64,000 nt of DNA, taken from assembly GCA_963762315.1 (NCBI GenBank), contig CAVXKO010000007.1, positions 1 through 64,000 on the forward strand. The letters run 5' to 3'. The notes beneath the pieces are model-generated. The model was not told the DNA's origin, searched no databases, and saw nothing but the letters and a program-made list of their open reading frames with translations. The number at the start of each line of letters is the position of its first letter. Position 1 is the first letter of the stretch. The stretch comes from RPQJ01 sp963762315. Lineage in GTDB: Bacteria; Pseudomonadota; Gammaproteobacteria; Steroidobacterales; Steroidobacteraceae. Below, in pieces: positions 42,249-50,074 of this stretch. The position numbers and the translations under genes are program-made.

Positions 42249-42902
42249 TCAACTGATACCAGGCTCGCCCCCAACGCCGCCCATCGCCGCCGGCTTCGGG
42301 TCATCCACAAAGCCGCTCTGCACCGCGCGTCGCGGCGGCGTGCCTTCGTTCGCAACCACCCGCACTTCCAGCAGTTCGTCGAACAGCGCGCGGTAATGCA
42401 CCACGGCCTGGCGCAGTTCCTCGGTGTCGGCCTCGCCCCGCTCGTTGCGGGCCCCGATGGCCTGCGCCGCGCGGAAATGCTCCACGACCAGCGGGTGATC
42501 GACCGAGATGTCCGCCGCACGGTGCTCGAAGTCGGCGACGGGATAGCCACGCTTGCCCATCAACTCACGCACCAGCTGATCGGCCTGCATCAGGACCCCT
42601 TTGGGGTTGTCGATGAATCGACTTTGCAGGGCCAGCCACGCTTCACTGAACCTCGCGGCTTCGGCAGGCTCGAGGGGCAGGAGCTTGAGACCCTCAACGC
42701 GTTTTGCGCGCGCTTTCAGCTCCGACTCGGCCTTCGACTGGCTGCCGAGCTGCTCGACGGTTCGACCGTACTCCGGACCGAAGCGCTCTTTGAGACCGCG
42801 CGACTGCTTCTTCCGGTAGAAGAACCACGCCGCGAATGCGATCAAGCCCAGGACCGCAACGCCCCCGAGAATGATCCACGTCTGTGTGTTTGCCGTATCC
42901 AT
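42249..42902 (-). CDS. Hypothetical protein with N-terminal membrane anchor
   Basis: 217 residues from the ATG at 42900-42902. TM helix ~9-29 (WIILGGVAVLGLIAFAAWFF) is followed by YRKKQSRGLKERFGPEYGRT and helical segments (SELKARAKRVEGLKLLPLEP, ARFSEAWLALQSRFIDNPKG, LMQADQLVRELMGKRGYPVA, HYRALFDELLEV). The pattern 'RFGPEYxRxv...RFxxxWxxxQxxFvDxPxxAvxxAdxLv...RGYP' is a widespread uncharacterised family of secreted/anchored proteins. The function is unknown. The 42903-43370 interval upstream holds no recognisable gene. Confidence 0.75.
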   Translation of the reverse strand: MDTANTQTWIILGGVAVLGLIAFAAWFFYRKKQSRGLKERFGPEYGRTVEQLGSQSKAESELKARAKRVEGLKLLPLEPAEAARFSEAWLALQSRFIDNPKGVLMQADQLVRELMGKRGYPVADFEHRAADISVDHPLVVEHFRAAQAIGARNERGEADTEELRQAVVHYRALFDELLEVRVVANEGTPPRRAVQSGFVDDPKPAAMGGVGGEPGIS

Positions 42903-43370
42903 AGTCACCTCCGCCTCTGATGGCACTGCGGGATCGCTGGCGTGTGCCCGCGCACGTCGCTCACCGAAACCCGCTCGAGTCACTGGGAAATCCGCGGCGA
43001 CGTGCAGACCTGTCGCTGACGGTGCAGGAGCGGTCCGGGCCACCGCCATGCCGGGGAGCCTGCGACGATTCGGCGGTTCCGTCTGCTCGCTCCCGCACAT
43101 TGGAACGCCGCGCGGCGGCCCGATGACGGCGATCGCATCCGGGTCCTCGCCGGCCCGGTCCGCGGTTTCTCGAATTGTGATGGCGCACGCAACTTTGGCC
43201 GAGTCTTGATCCAGGGCTTGCACTGCCCCGGGCCGATCCGGAAGCTTGCGAGGCAGCCTGAGCAGCAGGGTGCAGAGCGACCGTGGTCTCCACGTCGATT
43301 GCACGCCGATTGAGTGCGTCGAGGTCGACGATGCTGCGGCTTCTGGTGACTTTGGTACCGAGGAACGCCG

Positions 43371-44312
43371 ATGCTCAGGACGAACCCATCCTTTCTTCGG
43401 CAGGCCCTGGAGCAACTGGAACAGGCCACGCTCGACCACGCCGTGTGGCGCCATCGTCTGCTGCGCGTGATCTCGGGACGCCAGCCGTGTGATCGGGACG
43501 ACCTGGCGACGGATGCGCACCGTCACTGCCTGTTCGGTCAATGGTATTTCGAACACGCGCTTCCCGAACTCCGGGAACTGCCTTCATTCGCCATGATCGG
43601 TGCCGAGCATGCGGATCAGCACAGGATCGCCGCCGAGCTGCTGGGAAGCCTGGCGGCCGGTGTGCCCATCGGGCGGACGGCCATCGAAGAGTTCGAAGAA
43701 GTCAGCGCGCGACTGAGTTACGCAATGTACTTCATCCAGCGCGAGCTCGAGTGTGCGCTGCACACTCGGGATGCGCTGACCGACGCGCACAGCGCCAGCG
43801 CGATGGTGCGCGACCTGCGCGAGTGGCATGCACTGGCACGGCAGCCCGGCCGGCAATGCTGCATCGCCGTCATGGAACTCGACGACGTCCGGGCGATCAC
43901 TGCGACCCACGGCCAATCCGCGAGCGAGCAGGTCCTCGTCACGGCGGTGAACGTCATTGCCGCGCACCTTCGGCTCTCCGACAAGGTGTTCCGCTACGAC
44001 GTGAGCAAGTTCCTCATCCGGCTGTCCGGGACGGATCTCGCGTCCGGCAAGACGGTGCTCATGCGTCTCCGCGAAACCGTCACGCATGGAGTCGCGTCGG
44101 CCGGCGCGGAGGGGATTGCCTTCCCCGTGACGGCATCGTTCGGCGTCGCACTGCTGGACCCGCAGGTGGATGTGCTGGAATCCATCGATCGGGCGAACCA
44201 GGCGTTGACGCTGGCGAAGGCGGCTGGGCGAAACCGCCTGATCGCATGGGACCCGTCGGTCACGACCGGCGTGCGGCTGCGCCGGCTCGAGATGAAGACC
44301 GTCCAGAGCTAG
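43371..44312 (+). CDS. CZB-domain protein with degenerate GGDEF domain (DgcZ-like)
   Basis: 313 residues. The N-terminal CZB domain has the four zinc ligands in DgcZ-like positions: His23 (DHAVWRH), Cys53 (HRHCLFGQWY), His80 and His84 (GAEHADQH). The C-terminal half is a GGDEF fold (IAVMELDDVRAITATHGQSA, LRLSDKVFRYDVSKFLIRLS, ASFGVALLDPQVDVLESIDR, ANQALTLAKAAGRNRL), but the signature loop that should read RYGGEEF is RYDVSKF (208-214), so both glycines and both acidic residues are lost. By the rules for diguanylate cyclases it should not make c-di-GMP. It may be a zinc-responsive protein with a non-catalytic role. The DNA is isolated, with no partner gene in an operon. Confidence 0.85.
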   Translation: MLRTNPSFLRQALEQLEQATLDHAVWRHRLLRVISGRQPCDRDDLATDAHRHCLFGQWYFEHALPELRELPSFAMIGAEHADQHRIAAELLGSLAAGVPIGRTAIEEFEEVSARLSYAMYFIQRELECALHTRDALTDAHSASAMVRDLREWHALARQPGRQCCIAVMELDDVRAITATHGQSASEQVLVTAVNVIAAHLRLSDKVFRYDVSKFLIRLSGTDLASGKTVLMRLRETVTHGVASAGAEGIAFPVTASFGVALLDPQVDVLESIDRANQALTLAKAAGRNRLIAWDPSVTTGVRLRRLEMKTVQS

Positions 44313-44324
44313 GCTCGCGGCTGC

Positions 44325-44438
44325 TCACCCCGCCTGATTCACGAGCGCCTGCTGCATCTTCCGCAAGGCCGGCGGTCGTCCCACCGCAATCCGCAGCAAC
44401 AGGATGCGCAGCCGGGTGCGACGAAGAAACAGTCTCAT
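44325..44438 (-). CDS. Short Leu/Arg-rich peptide ORF (copy 2)
   Basis: 37 residues: MRLFLRRTRLRILLLRIAVG then RPPALRKMQQALVNQAG. Homologous to 30088-30192. It is convergent with the degenerate GGDEF gene (13-bp gap). The shared block continues to 44660. Confidence 0.45.
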   Translation of the reverse strand: MRLFLRRTRLRILLLRIAVGRPPALRKMQQALVNQAG

Positions 44439-44660
44439 CGTTGTCCCGCTCGCGACGACGCCCCGACCTGCCGCCATGTGACCTTGGCTGACTGCATGCG
44501 GAATCCTCCAGCGTACGGCGGCCGATCTGACCGGCGGGAGGTAACGTCGACGCATCGCGCCGTCGAATCACGGCCGCGCGTGCAGGACCACCCCCCGAAT
44601 TAGGTGGGACCCCGCGTTGTGTCGGTAGTTCAGTGGCTTCGCGAATTCACGCACGGTCCG
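44339..44660. repeat. Duplicated block containing the Leu/Arg-rich ORF, copy 2
   Basis: It matches 30094-30380, including the ACCACCCCCCGAATTAGGT...GTTCAGTGGC...CGCGAATTCACGCAC segment at 44583-44655. Confidence 0.6.
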
Positions 44661-44693
44661 GCAAAGCCATGCGCGTTTCAGCGCGCTTGGACT

Positions 44694-44830
44694 CGCCCGT
44701 TGTCGCCAAACAGAAACACTCTGGCGATTGGCCCGACATCGTCGCCACCCGATAATCTCCTTGTCGCACGGGACACACACGGGGTTGCAGCCCGCAACAC
44801 CTGTGAAGTGCGGACGGAACGAACACCGAT
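44694..44830 (+). promoter_or_regulatory. Conserved leader and candidate promoter of the MSWADKV ORF (copy 2)
   Basis: Candidate -35 TTGGCC (44728-44733), 17-bp spacer, -10 GATAAT (44751-44756), then an inverted repeat GTTGC-AGCCC-GCAAC (44784-44798), all conserved with 15391-15520. The hairpin lies in the predicted 5' UTR. Confidence 0.5.
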
Positions 44831-45056
44831 GAGCTGGGCAGACAAAGTCAGAACGACCGCACTCGCCGCCCTGGCCGAACGCACGGCCACGGCCGCCCCT
44901 GTCTCCGCCGACGCGCCCTGGAGCTGGAAGGCCCACGAGGTCTGGCTGACGCGTGTCAGCCAATCGCGCGAGCGGGCCGCTCAGTCCTCACGGAACGATG
45001 GGGCAACCCCGCCGCGTCAGGACGCCGCTGCAGGCGATTCGATTCCACGTTCGTGA
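44829..45056 (+). CDS. Small protein of the MSWADKV type (full-length copy)
   Basis: 75 residues: MSWADKVRTTALAALAERTA, then a variable linker, a W-rich part (WSWKAHEVWLTRVSQSRE) and a polar tail. A truncated homologue is at 15519-15722. I know no family. A helical N terminus and a conserved W...VWLTR motif suggest a real small protein. It has its own conserved leader and candidate promoter. Confidence 0.5.
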   Translation: MSWADKVRTTALAALAERTATAAPVSADAPWSWKAHEVWLTRVSQSRERAAQSSRNDGATPPRQDAAAGDSIPRS

Positions 45057-45199
45057 ATCCGCAGGACCGTCGTTGCACGAACAACTGATCACCCACCGAA
45101 CACCGGCGTCTCCGGGTCGGCCAGGCTAACCGGCTCCCCCTCCGGACCGGCCCGACCCGGGGACGACGGCACTGATGACTCGCCACCCATCGACGCGCC

Positions 45200-45460
45200 A
45201 TGCCACTGACCTCGCTTGACTCCCTGGGGTTCGTGGCTGGCGCCCTGACGACTGCGGCGTTCGTCCCCCAGGTGCTGAAGTCGTGGCAGACCCGTGACCT
45301 GAGCGGCATCTCGCTGCGGATGTACTCGCTCTTCACCGCCGGCGTCGCGCTCTGGCTGCTCTACGGCATTGCCCTCGCCAATCGACCCATCATTGTCTGG
45401 AATCTGATCACGCTGGTACTGGCCGGCGGCGTGCTGATCCTCAAACTGAAGCACCGATAG
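45200..45460 (+). CDS. SemiSWEET-type PQ-loop transporter
   Basis: 86 residues, three TM helices (residues ~8-25, ~38-57, ~63-82), the length of bacterial SemiSWEETs, which dimerise to form a sugar channel. The PQ motif is AAFVPQVLKSWQTRDLSGIS (Pro23, Gln24), followed by RMYSLFTAGVALWLLYG and the conserved Asn in IIVWNLITLVLAG. It is predicted to move small sugars across the inner membrane. It is a single-gene unit between short intergenic gaps. Confidence 0.9.
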   Translation: MPLTSLDSLGFVAGALTTAAFVPQVLKSWQTRDLSGISLRMYSLFTAGVALWLLYGIALANRPIIVWNLITLVLAGGVLILKLKHR

Positions 45461-45534
45461 CCATCTTCGACGCACGCGACTACTCGGCCCGCGTCGCCAA
45501 CGGCTACTTCGTGAAAGTCGACGACCGACCGGGC

Positions 45535-46092
45535 TCACTTCATGCGGGACCGCAGCTTGATCGTCCGCCCCGCCACCATGAACGCACCACGTCCCCGATG
45601 GTGAATCGTCCGCGGCGCACGCCGCGTCGGATCCGTCCACGCCCGGACCACCTCGAGCACGAAGAAGCAGTACTGGTTGACGAAGCGCGTATCGACCACC
45701 TGGCACTCGAAGTTCGCGTAACACTCCGCGACCAGTGGTGCCGCAACCTGCGAGGCCGGTACTGCCGTGAGCCCGAATGCCGCGAACTTGTCCTTGCGGC
45801 GCCCCGACACGTTGCCGCACTTCACCACGGCCTCCGCAAGCTCCACCGTCGGGACGTTGATGACGCACTCCTTGGTCTTCTTCAACGCCTCGAAGCTGTA
45901 GTTGCGATCGCTGACCACGCAACCGACGCGCGGCGGCTCGAACTCGAGCATCGTGTGCCACGACATCGCCATGACGTTCGCCCGTCCGTTGCGCGCCGTC
46001 GTGAGCAGCACGACCGGCCCCGGCTCGAGCAGGCCGTACACCTTGCCCAGCGGATAAGCCTTCTTCAGGCGAACGGCTCGCCGGCGTGCCAT
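45535..46092 (-). CDS. Flavin reductase-like (FMN-binding split barrel) protein
   Basis: 185 residues from the ATG at 46090-46092 (MARRRAVRLKKAYPLGKVYG). The family core is KVYGLLEPGPVVLLTTARNG then NVMAMSWHTMLEFEPPRVGC, VVSDRNYSFEALKKTKECVINV and a C-terminal VAECYANFECQVVDTRFVN. This is the flavin-reductase/'HpaC-like' split barrel that binds FMN; it often serves as a reductase for monooxygenases or as a non-catalytic flavin carrier. The partner is not evident in the window. Confidence 0.85.
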   Translation of the reverse strand: MARRRAVRLKKAYPLGKVYGLLEPGPVVLLTTARNGRANVMAMSWHTMLEFEPPRVGCVVSDRNYSFEALKKTKECVINVPTVELAEAVVKCGNVSGRRKDKFAAFGLTAVPASQVAAPLVAECYANFECQVVDTRFVNQYCFFVLEVVRAWTDPTRRAPRTIHHRGRGAFMVAGRTIKLRSRMK

Positions 46093-46313
46093 GCCCCTGG
46101 AACTCCCTGGTTGATCGTCACGCTCTGCTCCGGCACCGGCTGCGGCCCCGCGTCGAGCAGGCCGTCGAGCAGTCCTTGTCCGTTCGCGCGCACCAGCCGC
46201 AGGCAAGAACCATCGCGCGATAACCGAGACGGCCCACACGGGGGGCCGTTGCTTCCGAGCTCTCTTTTCTCTATCACGAGCTGACCTCCGTCGATCTTGC
46301 CGGCCAGCAGCAA
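46065..46313 (-). CDS. Possible small ORF upstream of flavin reductase
   Basis: 82 codons (MLLAGKIDGGQLVIEKRELG ... SVTINQGVPGAWHAGEPFA), overlapping the flavin reductase start by 28 bp. Residue composition is moderately protein-like, but no homologue is recognised. It may be spurious. Confidence 0.2.
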   Translation of the reverse strand: MLLAGKIDGGQLVIEKRELGSNGPPCGPSRLSRDGSCLRLVRANGQGLLDGLLDAGPQPVPEQSVTINQGVPGAWHAGEPFA

Positions 46314-46371
46314 TCAGGCCGGAACAAGCGGGCGCTGCTCTGCCGGAATGATTCCCCGCATCAGGACGCGG

Positions 46372-46803
46372 TCATCCCTCGCCCTCTCCGCCAGCGGGCC
46401 TGATGCTCGCGAAGTACCCCGCATCCGCAAGCCGCCGATCCATCAGCGCAGGATCCGGCTGGAACAGCTCGAGCAGCAATCCATCGGGCCCCTGCGCCAT
46501 CGCATAGCAGGCCTCCGGATAGCGCCGGATCTCCGTCACCGACACGCCAGCCGCCTTGAGCCGCCCGACCAGCGCCTCGAGTTCATCGGTCTCGACGCCC
46601 AGATGGTGCACGGTTCCCTGCCCGACGTGCTTCGGCGGTTGCGCATACAGGTGCAGCCTGCCCTCGCCCACCCGGAGGAACACGTTGCGCGCACCGGCGA
46701 ACTCCGCGTCCAGCATGACCACCGCGCCGAAATGATCGCGCCAGAACGCGATCGTCGCGTCGATGTCCGTGGCCATCAGGTGAACGTGGTGCAGGCTCAA
46801 CAT
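46372..46803 (-). CDS. VOC-family (glyoxalase/dioxygenase-fold) protein
   Basis: 143 residues from the ATG at 46801-46803. It opens MLSLHHVHLMATDIDATIAF, with the conserved HVHL..TD...(T)..FW..HFGAVV of the vicinal-oxygen-chelate fold. A second half follows (VHHLGVETDELEALVGRLKA, GPDGLLLELFQP). The metal ligands are likely His6 or His8, a His near 67 and Glu in LLLELF. Members include glyoxalase I, extradiol dioxygenases and fosfomycin-resistance proteins; the substrate is unknown. 46804-47234 upstream shows no convincing gene. Confidence 0.85.
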   Translation of the reverse strand: MLSLHHVHLMATDIDATIAFWRDHFGAVVMLDAEFAGARNVFLRVGEGRLHLYAQPPKHVGQGTVHHLGVETDELEALVGRLKAAGVSVTEIRRYPEACYAMAQGPDGLLLELFQPDPALMDRRLADAGYFASIRPAGGEGEG

Positions 46804-47234
46804 CCCAAGACCTCCTCGGCAGCCGGCGGGTCTGTCGATCCCACTGCTGCATCCCAGGCACTGCGACTCTGCGCCCAGGTCCGCGGTTGTGGGGAATGGC
46901 CTGACATCGCGATCGAAGAGGACCCGCGTGCAGACGACTCGGCACGCGTTGCGCCGCGACGGACCATGGCTGCCGTACTGCGGCCAGGCATTGCCTGAGG
47001 CTCGTGTTCCGTGTGCCCCCGCATTCGCAGATTCTGGGCACATTCCACGACTGCAGGAAATAGGCACGATCCGTTGGGAAATGCAGATCGACGGCCCGGG
47101 ATGGGCGCTCGCGACGACGCTAGGCGCGCCCCGCCAGGGATCCGCCAAGCTGCCACCTGCTCGAACGTCACGTGAGGAATGTCCGCCCGGTCGCGCGCAC
47201 GCTCGAGGGTGAGGCTGCAAAGGTGGCCGTGCGC

Positions 47235-47462
47235 TCAGGCCACGCGACGCACGTGCGCGATCTCGTTGTCGCCGACCGGGCGAACCGAATTCGCAGGGAC
47301 GGTCACGACCGCAAGCGTTTCACCGGCGAGTGTCGCGAACTCCACTTCGAATCCGGCGTCTGCGCGGTGCACGAGCACGACGGTACCGACGTCTCCCTGC
47401 TTGAGACTCTCCTCGGGGATGTCGGCCGTCAGCACCACCAGGTCGTGTTCTCGGATTGTCAT
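47235..47462 (-). CDS. DUF4926 family small protein (second copy)
   Basis: 75 residues: MTIREHDLVVLTADIPEESL, QGDVGTVVLVHRADAGFEVE, FATLAGETLAVVTVPANSV and ending AHVRRVA. It is close to the copy at 3-227 (about 65 of 75 residues identical) but has no DUF6883 gene upstream; the next gene on this strand is an XRE antitoxin 48 bp away. An orphan copy may be a leftover or may still serve as immunity against a related partner. Confidence 0.8.
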   Translation of the reverse strand: MTIREHDLVVLTADIPEESLKQGDVGTVVLVHRADAGFEVEFATLAGETLAVVTVPANSVRPVGDNEIAHVRRVA

Positions 47463-47510
47463 TTCTGCACGCCTCGCAACGGGTACGCCGTGATGAGCCT
47501 CGGGCCGCGC

Positions 47511-47873
47511 TCAGAGCAGGGCCTGCAAGCCCTTTCGATCCAGCAGGTTGAGCAACTTCACCGACGGTCCGCTCGGCCGCTTCTCACCGATCTCCCACTG
47601 CCGGACGGTCGACAGGCTCGTGTTGAGAACGGTGGCGAGCACAGCCTGACTGACTCGATAGCGGCCCCGCAGCTCGCGGATCCTCGCACTCGAGTATTCA
47701 GGCATGGGATCAAGGCAGAGCGCCTCGTAGTTGCGCATGCGCCGCTTGTCGATGAATCCGGCGGCATGCAGTTCGAGCGCGGTCTGGTGCACCGCGCTGA
47801 GGATTCGACTGCCCGTCGCCGCCTTGGTCTCAGCCAGTGATTTCTTCGAGCGCACCGCTTTTCGTTTGGGCAT
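47511..47873 (-). CDS. XRE-family antitoxin (HigA2-like)
   Basis: 120 residues. An N-terminal basic region and a helical linker (ILSAVHQTALELHAAGFIDK) are followed by an HTH (IRELRGRYRVSQAVLATVLN, TSLSTVRQWEIGEKRPSGPS), ending LLNLLDRKGLQALL. This is the typical antitoxin/repressor of a type II system with toxin first. It overlaps the toxin gene end (47830-47873) by 44 bp, so expression is tightly linked. Confidence 0.8.
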   Translation of the reverse strand: MPKRKAVRSKKSLAETKAATGSRILSAVHQTALELHAAGFIDKRRMRNYEALCLDPMPEYSSARIRELRGRYRVSQAVLATVLNTSLSTVRQWEIGEKRPSGPSVKLLNLLDRKGLQALL

Positions 47874-48207
47874 CGATTTGTCTCTCGTTCAGGTCGAGCA
47901 GGTCACGGGCCAGTTCTCGCAGCGCATCGAGTTCCCGGGGACTGATGTTGGCGCGCTGGCTCTTCAGGAAGCCGAACACGAAGAACCAACGATCGCGCCT
48001 GTTGGTCGCCAACAGGACTCGTGCGCCGCCGCTCCTGCCGCGGCCAGGAACACCGACTCGCTTCTTCTGGATGCTGCCGCCCAGGTCGACACAACTCAGC
48101 CCCCGCTCGATTTCATCGACTGCAGCAAGCAAGGCTGTGTCAGTCAGGCCCACATCGAGCGCCCAGCGCCGGAAGAACCGGGTCTTGAGGATTCTTCGCC
48201 AACGCAT
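47830..48207 (-). CDS. RelE-superfamily toxin (HigB2-like)
   Basis: 125 residues with the 'KTRFFRRW' start and the conserved blocks LTDTALLAAVDEIERG, VDLGGSIQKKRVGVPGRGRS, GGARVLLATNRRDRWFFVFG and F.KS..ANIS..EL.ALR.LA. This pattern (K+R....GR+GG.R....F+..DR.FF..GF.K...NI...E) belongs to RelE/HigB2 toxins. An AT-rich segment with interrupted ACTA...TAGT symmetry lies at 48206-48236, directly at the start codon, a likely operator. The first gene of the pair. Confidence 0.8.
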   Translation of the reverse strand: MRWRRILKTRFFRRWALDVGLTDTALLAAVDEIERGLSCVDLGGSIQKKRVGVPGRGRSGGARVLLATNRRDRWFFVFGFLKSQRANISPRELDALRELARDLLDLNERQIDAQTKSGALEEITG

Positions 48208-48364
48208 ACTATATCACTAAGTGTACTAGTTAGAGAACGGCCGGATCGAGAGCCAAGCGTGACGCTCCCGGCGGGCGAGTTCGAACCGCATATGTCGGCA
48301 CTTCGGCGACGAATGGCGTCGGGCCCGGCTAGACTTCCGATCAGTTGCCGCCCCCGGAGCCGCA

Positions 48365-48751
48365 TTGAGCACGCCCTGCCCGTTCTGCGTCCTGCCTCGC
48401 GACCGCGTCGTCTTCGAGAGCGAACTCGCGCTCGGCTTCCGCGACGGCTTCCCGGTTTCTCCCGGCCACACGCTGATCATCCCCAAGCGGCACGTGGCGT
48501 CGTTCTTCGAGACCACGATGGACGAGCAGCGCGCGCTGCTGCGGATCCTCAGGATCGCGCGGGTAGATCTCGACCACCTGTTCCATCCCGCGGGCTACAA
48601 CATCGGCATCAACGACGGCGCCGCCGCCGGCCAGACGGTGCCGCACCTGCACATCCACCTGATCCCGCGATACGAGGGCGACCGGCCGGACCCGCGGGGC
48701 GGCGTGCGCTGGGTGCTGCCCGACAAGGCCGCGTACTGGGACAAGGACTGA
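48365..48751 (+). CDS. HIT-family hydrolase
   Basis: 128 residues from a TTG start at 48365 with GGAG five bases upstream. An N-terminal CPFC (5-8) suggests a zinc site. The histidine triad is HLHIHLIP with His94, His96 and His98. The overall order (CPFCVL...FESELALGFRDGFPVSPGHT, LIIPKRHVASFFE) fits Fhit/HINT-like nucleotidyl hydrolases acting on dinucleotide polyphosphates or AMP-lysine adducts. The TGA is followed after 2 bp by the GTG of the HNH gene, so the two form an operon. Confidence 0.9.
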   Translation: MSTPCPFCVLPRDRVVFESELALGFRDGFPVSPGHTLIIPKRHVASFFETTMDEQRALLRILRIARVDLDHLFHPAGYNIGINDGAAAGQTVPHLHIHLIPRYEGDRPDPRGGVRWVLPDKAAYWDKD

Positions 48752-48753
48752 CC

Positions 48754-49884
48754 GTGGGCAAGGTCAGGGACTCCGGGACACCCCCGCCGTACCTGCCGGC
48801 CGACACCTCGCGACCGTCGCCGGAAGAGCAGGTCCGGTTCATCGCCAACATCGAGCGCATCCTGTCGGAGGGTTCGTTCGTCGCGACGTACAAGTACGCC
48901 CTGCTGGTCGCGCTCGTGGAACTGGCGATCGAACGCGGCGACGATTCCAGTCGCGAGCTGGCGTTGCCGATCCACGACATCGCCGACAAGTTCGCGGAAC
49001 TGTACTGGCGACAGGCTGCGCCTTATGAGGCGGATGGAGGCGCGGGCCCTGGACTCGTCCTGCACCAGAACCAGGGCAGGCAGGCCAGCGCCATTTCGCG
49101 GCTTGCTCGGTTGCGGAACGAGTTGCAGGGAAGCCGGTCGACGCTCGCGGAAGCGCGGCGCACCAACGAGTGGGCGCAATTGGTCGTCCAGATGCGATCA
49201 CTGCTGAAGAGCATGCCGCTGTGGCGACTCCAGCGCGTCGGCCACGAGGACATCCGGTTCCTGTACGAGCCCGGCCCCGGGGCGAACTACATCACGCTGC
49301 TGCCGGGCGTCGCGTGCCACCTGCGTGAACGGGCTCCGCTCATCCGTCGGCTGGCACAGACGGAGTGGCTGCGGTTCGTGTTGTCGCTCAAGCAGAACCA
49401 GCCGGTGCTCGGCCGCGCGGTGGGATTATCGGAGTTCCTGTTCGGCTCGAACCGGGCGGCGCTGTCGCTCAAGGTGAGCAAGCCGCTGCGGGAACTGCAG
49501 CACGGGCGGTGCTTCTATTGCGAGCGCAGCCTGCCCTCTTCGGCCGCCGTGGATCATTTCATCCCGTGGTCGCGATACCCGCGCGACCTGGCGCACAACC
49601 TCGTGTTGGCCCACGACAAATGCAACTCCCACAAGAGCGATCTGCTGGGCGGCGAGCCCTATCTCGAGCGTTGGGCCGAATTCGTCTCGGATCACGATGC
49701 CGACCTGCGGCAACTCGGCACCGAGGCGGGCTTGCTGGTCGATCGTGCGACCTCCGTCGCCGTGGCCGAGTGGAGCTACGGGCATGCCGAGCGCGTGCAG
49801 GCCGAGGTGTGGCTCGGCGGGACGGAGTACGGGCATCTTTCAACGCACTGGCGAACAGCGCTCCGTCACGAACTGGCGCGATAG
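48754..49884 (+). CDS. HNH endonuclease domain protein
   Basis: 376 residues from the GTG at 48754, directly after the HIT stop. The N-terminal ~250 residues are helical and uncharacterised. The C terminus has the HNH pattern: HGRCFYCERSLPSSAAVDHF, IPWSRYPRDLAHNLVLAHDK, CNSHKSD, i.e. CxxC, the Asp-His pair of VDHF, Asn in HNLV and the CNxxK end. It is a putative nuclease coupled to a HIT protein, as found in some defence or mobile loci. A truncated copy of its internal region occurs at 680-945. Confidence 0.85.
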   Translation: MGKVRDSGTPPPYLPADTSRPSPEEQVRFIANIERILSEGSFVATYKYALLVALVELAIERGDDSSRELALPIHDIADKFAELYWRQAAPYEADGGAGPGLVLHQNQGRQASAISRLARLRNELQGSRSTLAEARRTNEWAQLVVQMRSLLKSMPLWRLQRVGHEDIRFLYEPGPGANYITLLPGVACHLRERAPLIRRLAQTEWLRFVLSLKQNQPVLGRAVGLSEFLFGSNRAALSLKVSKPLRELQHGRCFYCERSLPSSAAVDHFIPWSRYPRDLAHNLVLAHDKCNSHKSDLLGGEPYLERWAEFVSDHDADLRQLGTEAGLLVDRATSVAVAEWSYGHAERVQAEVWLGGTEYGHLSTHWRTALRHELAR

Positions 49885-50031
49885 GGATTGAATCCTAGGA
49901 GACAGGGATGGCGACGACGCAAGCTGCGCTTCGTCGCCTGTATTCGCTTGCCCGCTACGCCCTTGATCGTTCGCGTCGCGTCGCGCAGCACGTCGTTCGT
50001 CCTGGCCTGATAGTCGCGACCACGGCAGGAA

Positions 50032-50060
50032 GCGCACTTTGGAGTGCCGGCTCTTTTTTC
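50032..50060 (+). terminator. Possible terminator after the HNH gene
   Basis: A short GCACT-TTGG-AGTGC stem is followed by CGGCTCTTTTTT (T6 at 50055-50060). The stem is only 5 bp, so this is weak. The rest of 49885-50074 shows nothing else of note. Confidence 0.35.
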
Positions 50061-50074
50061 TGTAGATTCGCGCC

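Noticed and set aside
46797..47171. 124-codon minus-strand ORF between the VOC and DUF4926 genes
   Set aside because: No homologous motif or ribosome-binding site, and its end overlaps the VOC start. The composition fits random GC-rich sequence.
49908..50074. ORF beginning MATTQAALRRLYSLARYALD after the HNH gene
   Set aside because: It has a good ribosome-binding site but runs out of frame into the decarboxylase gene. Without a homologue I could not support it as a gene.
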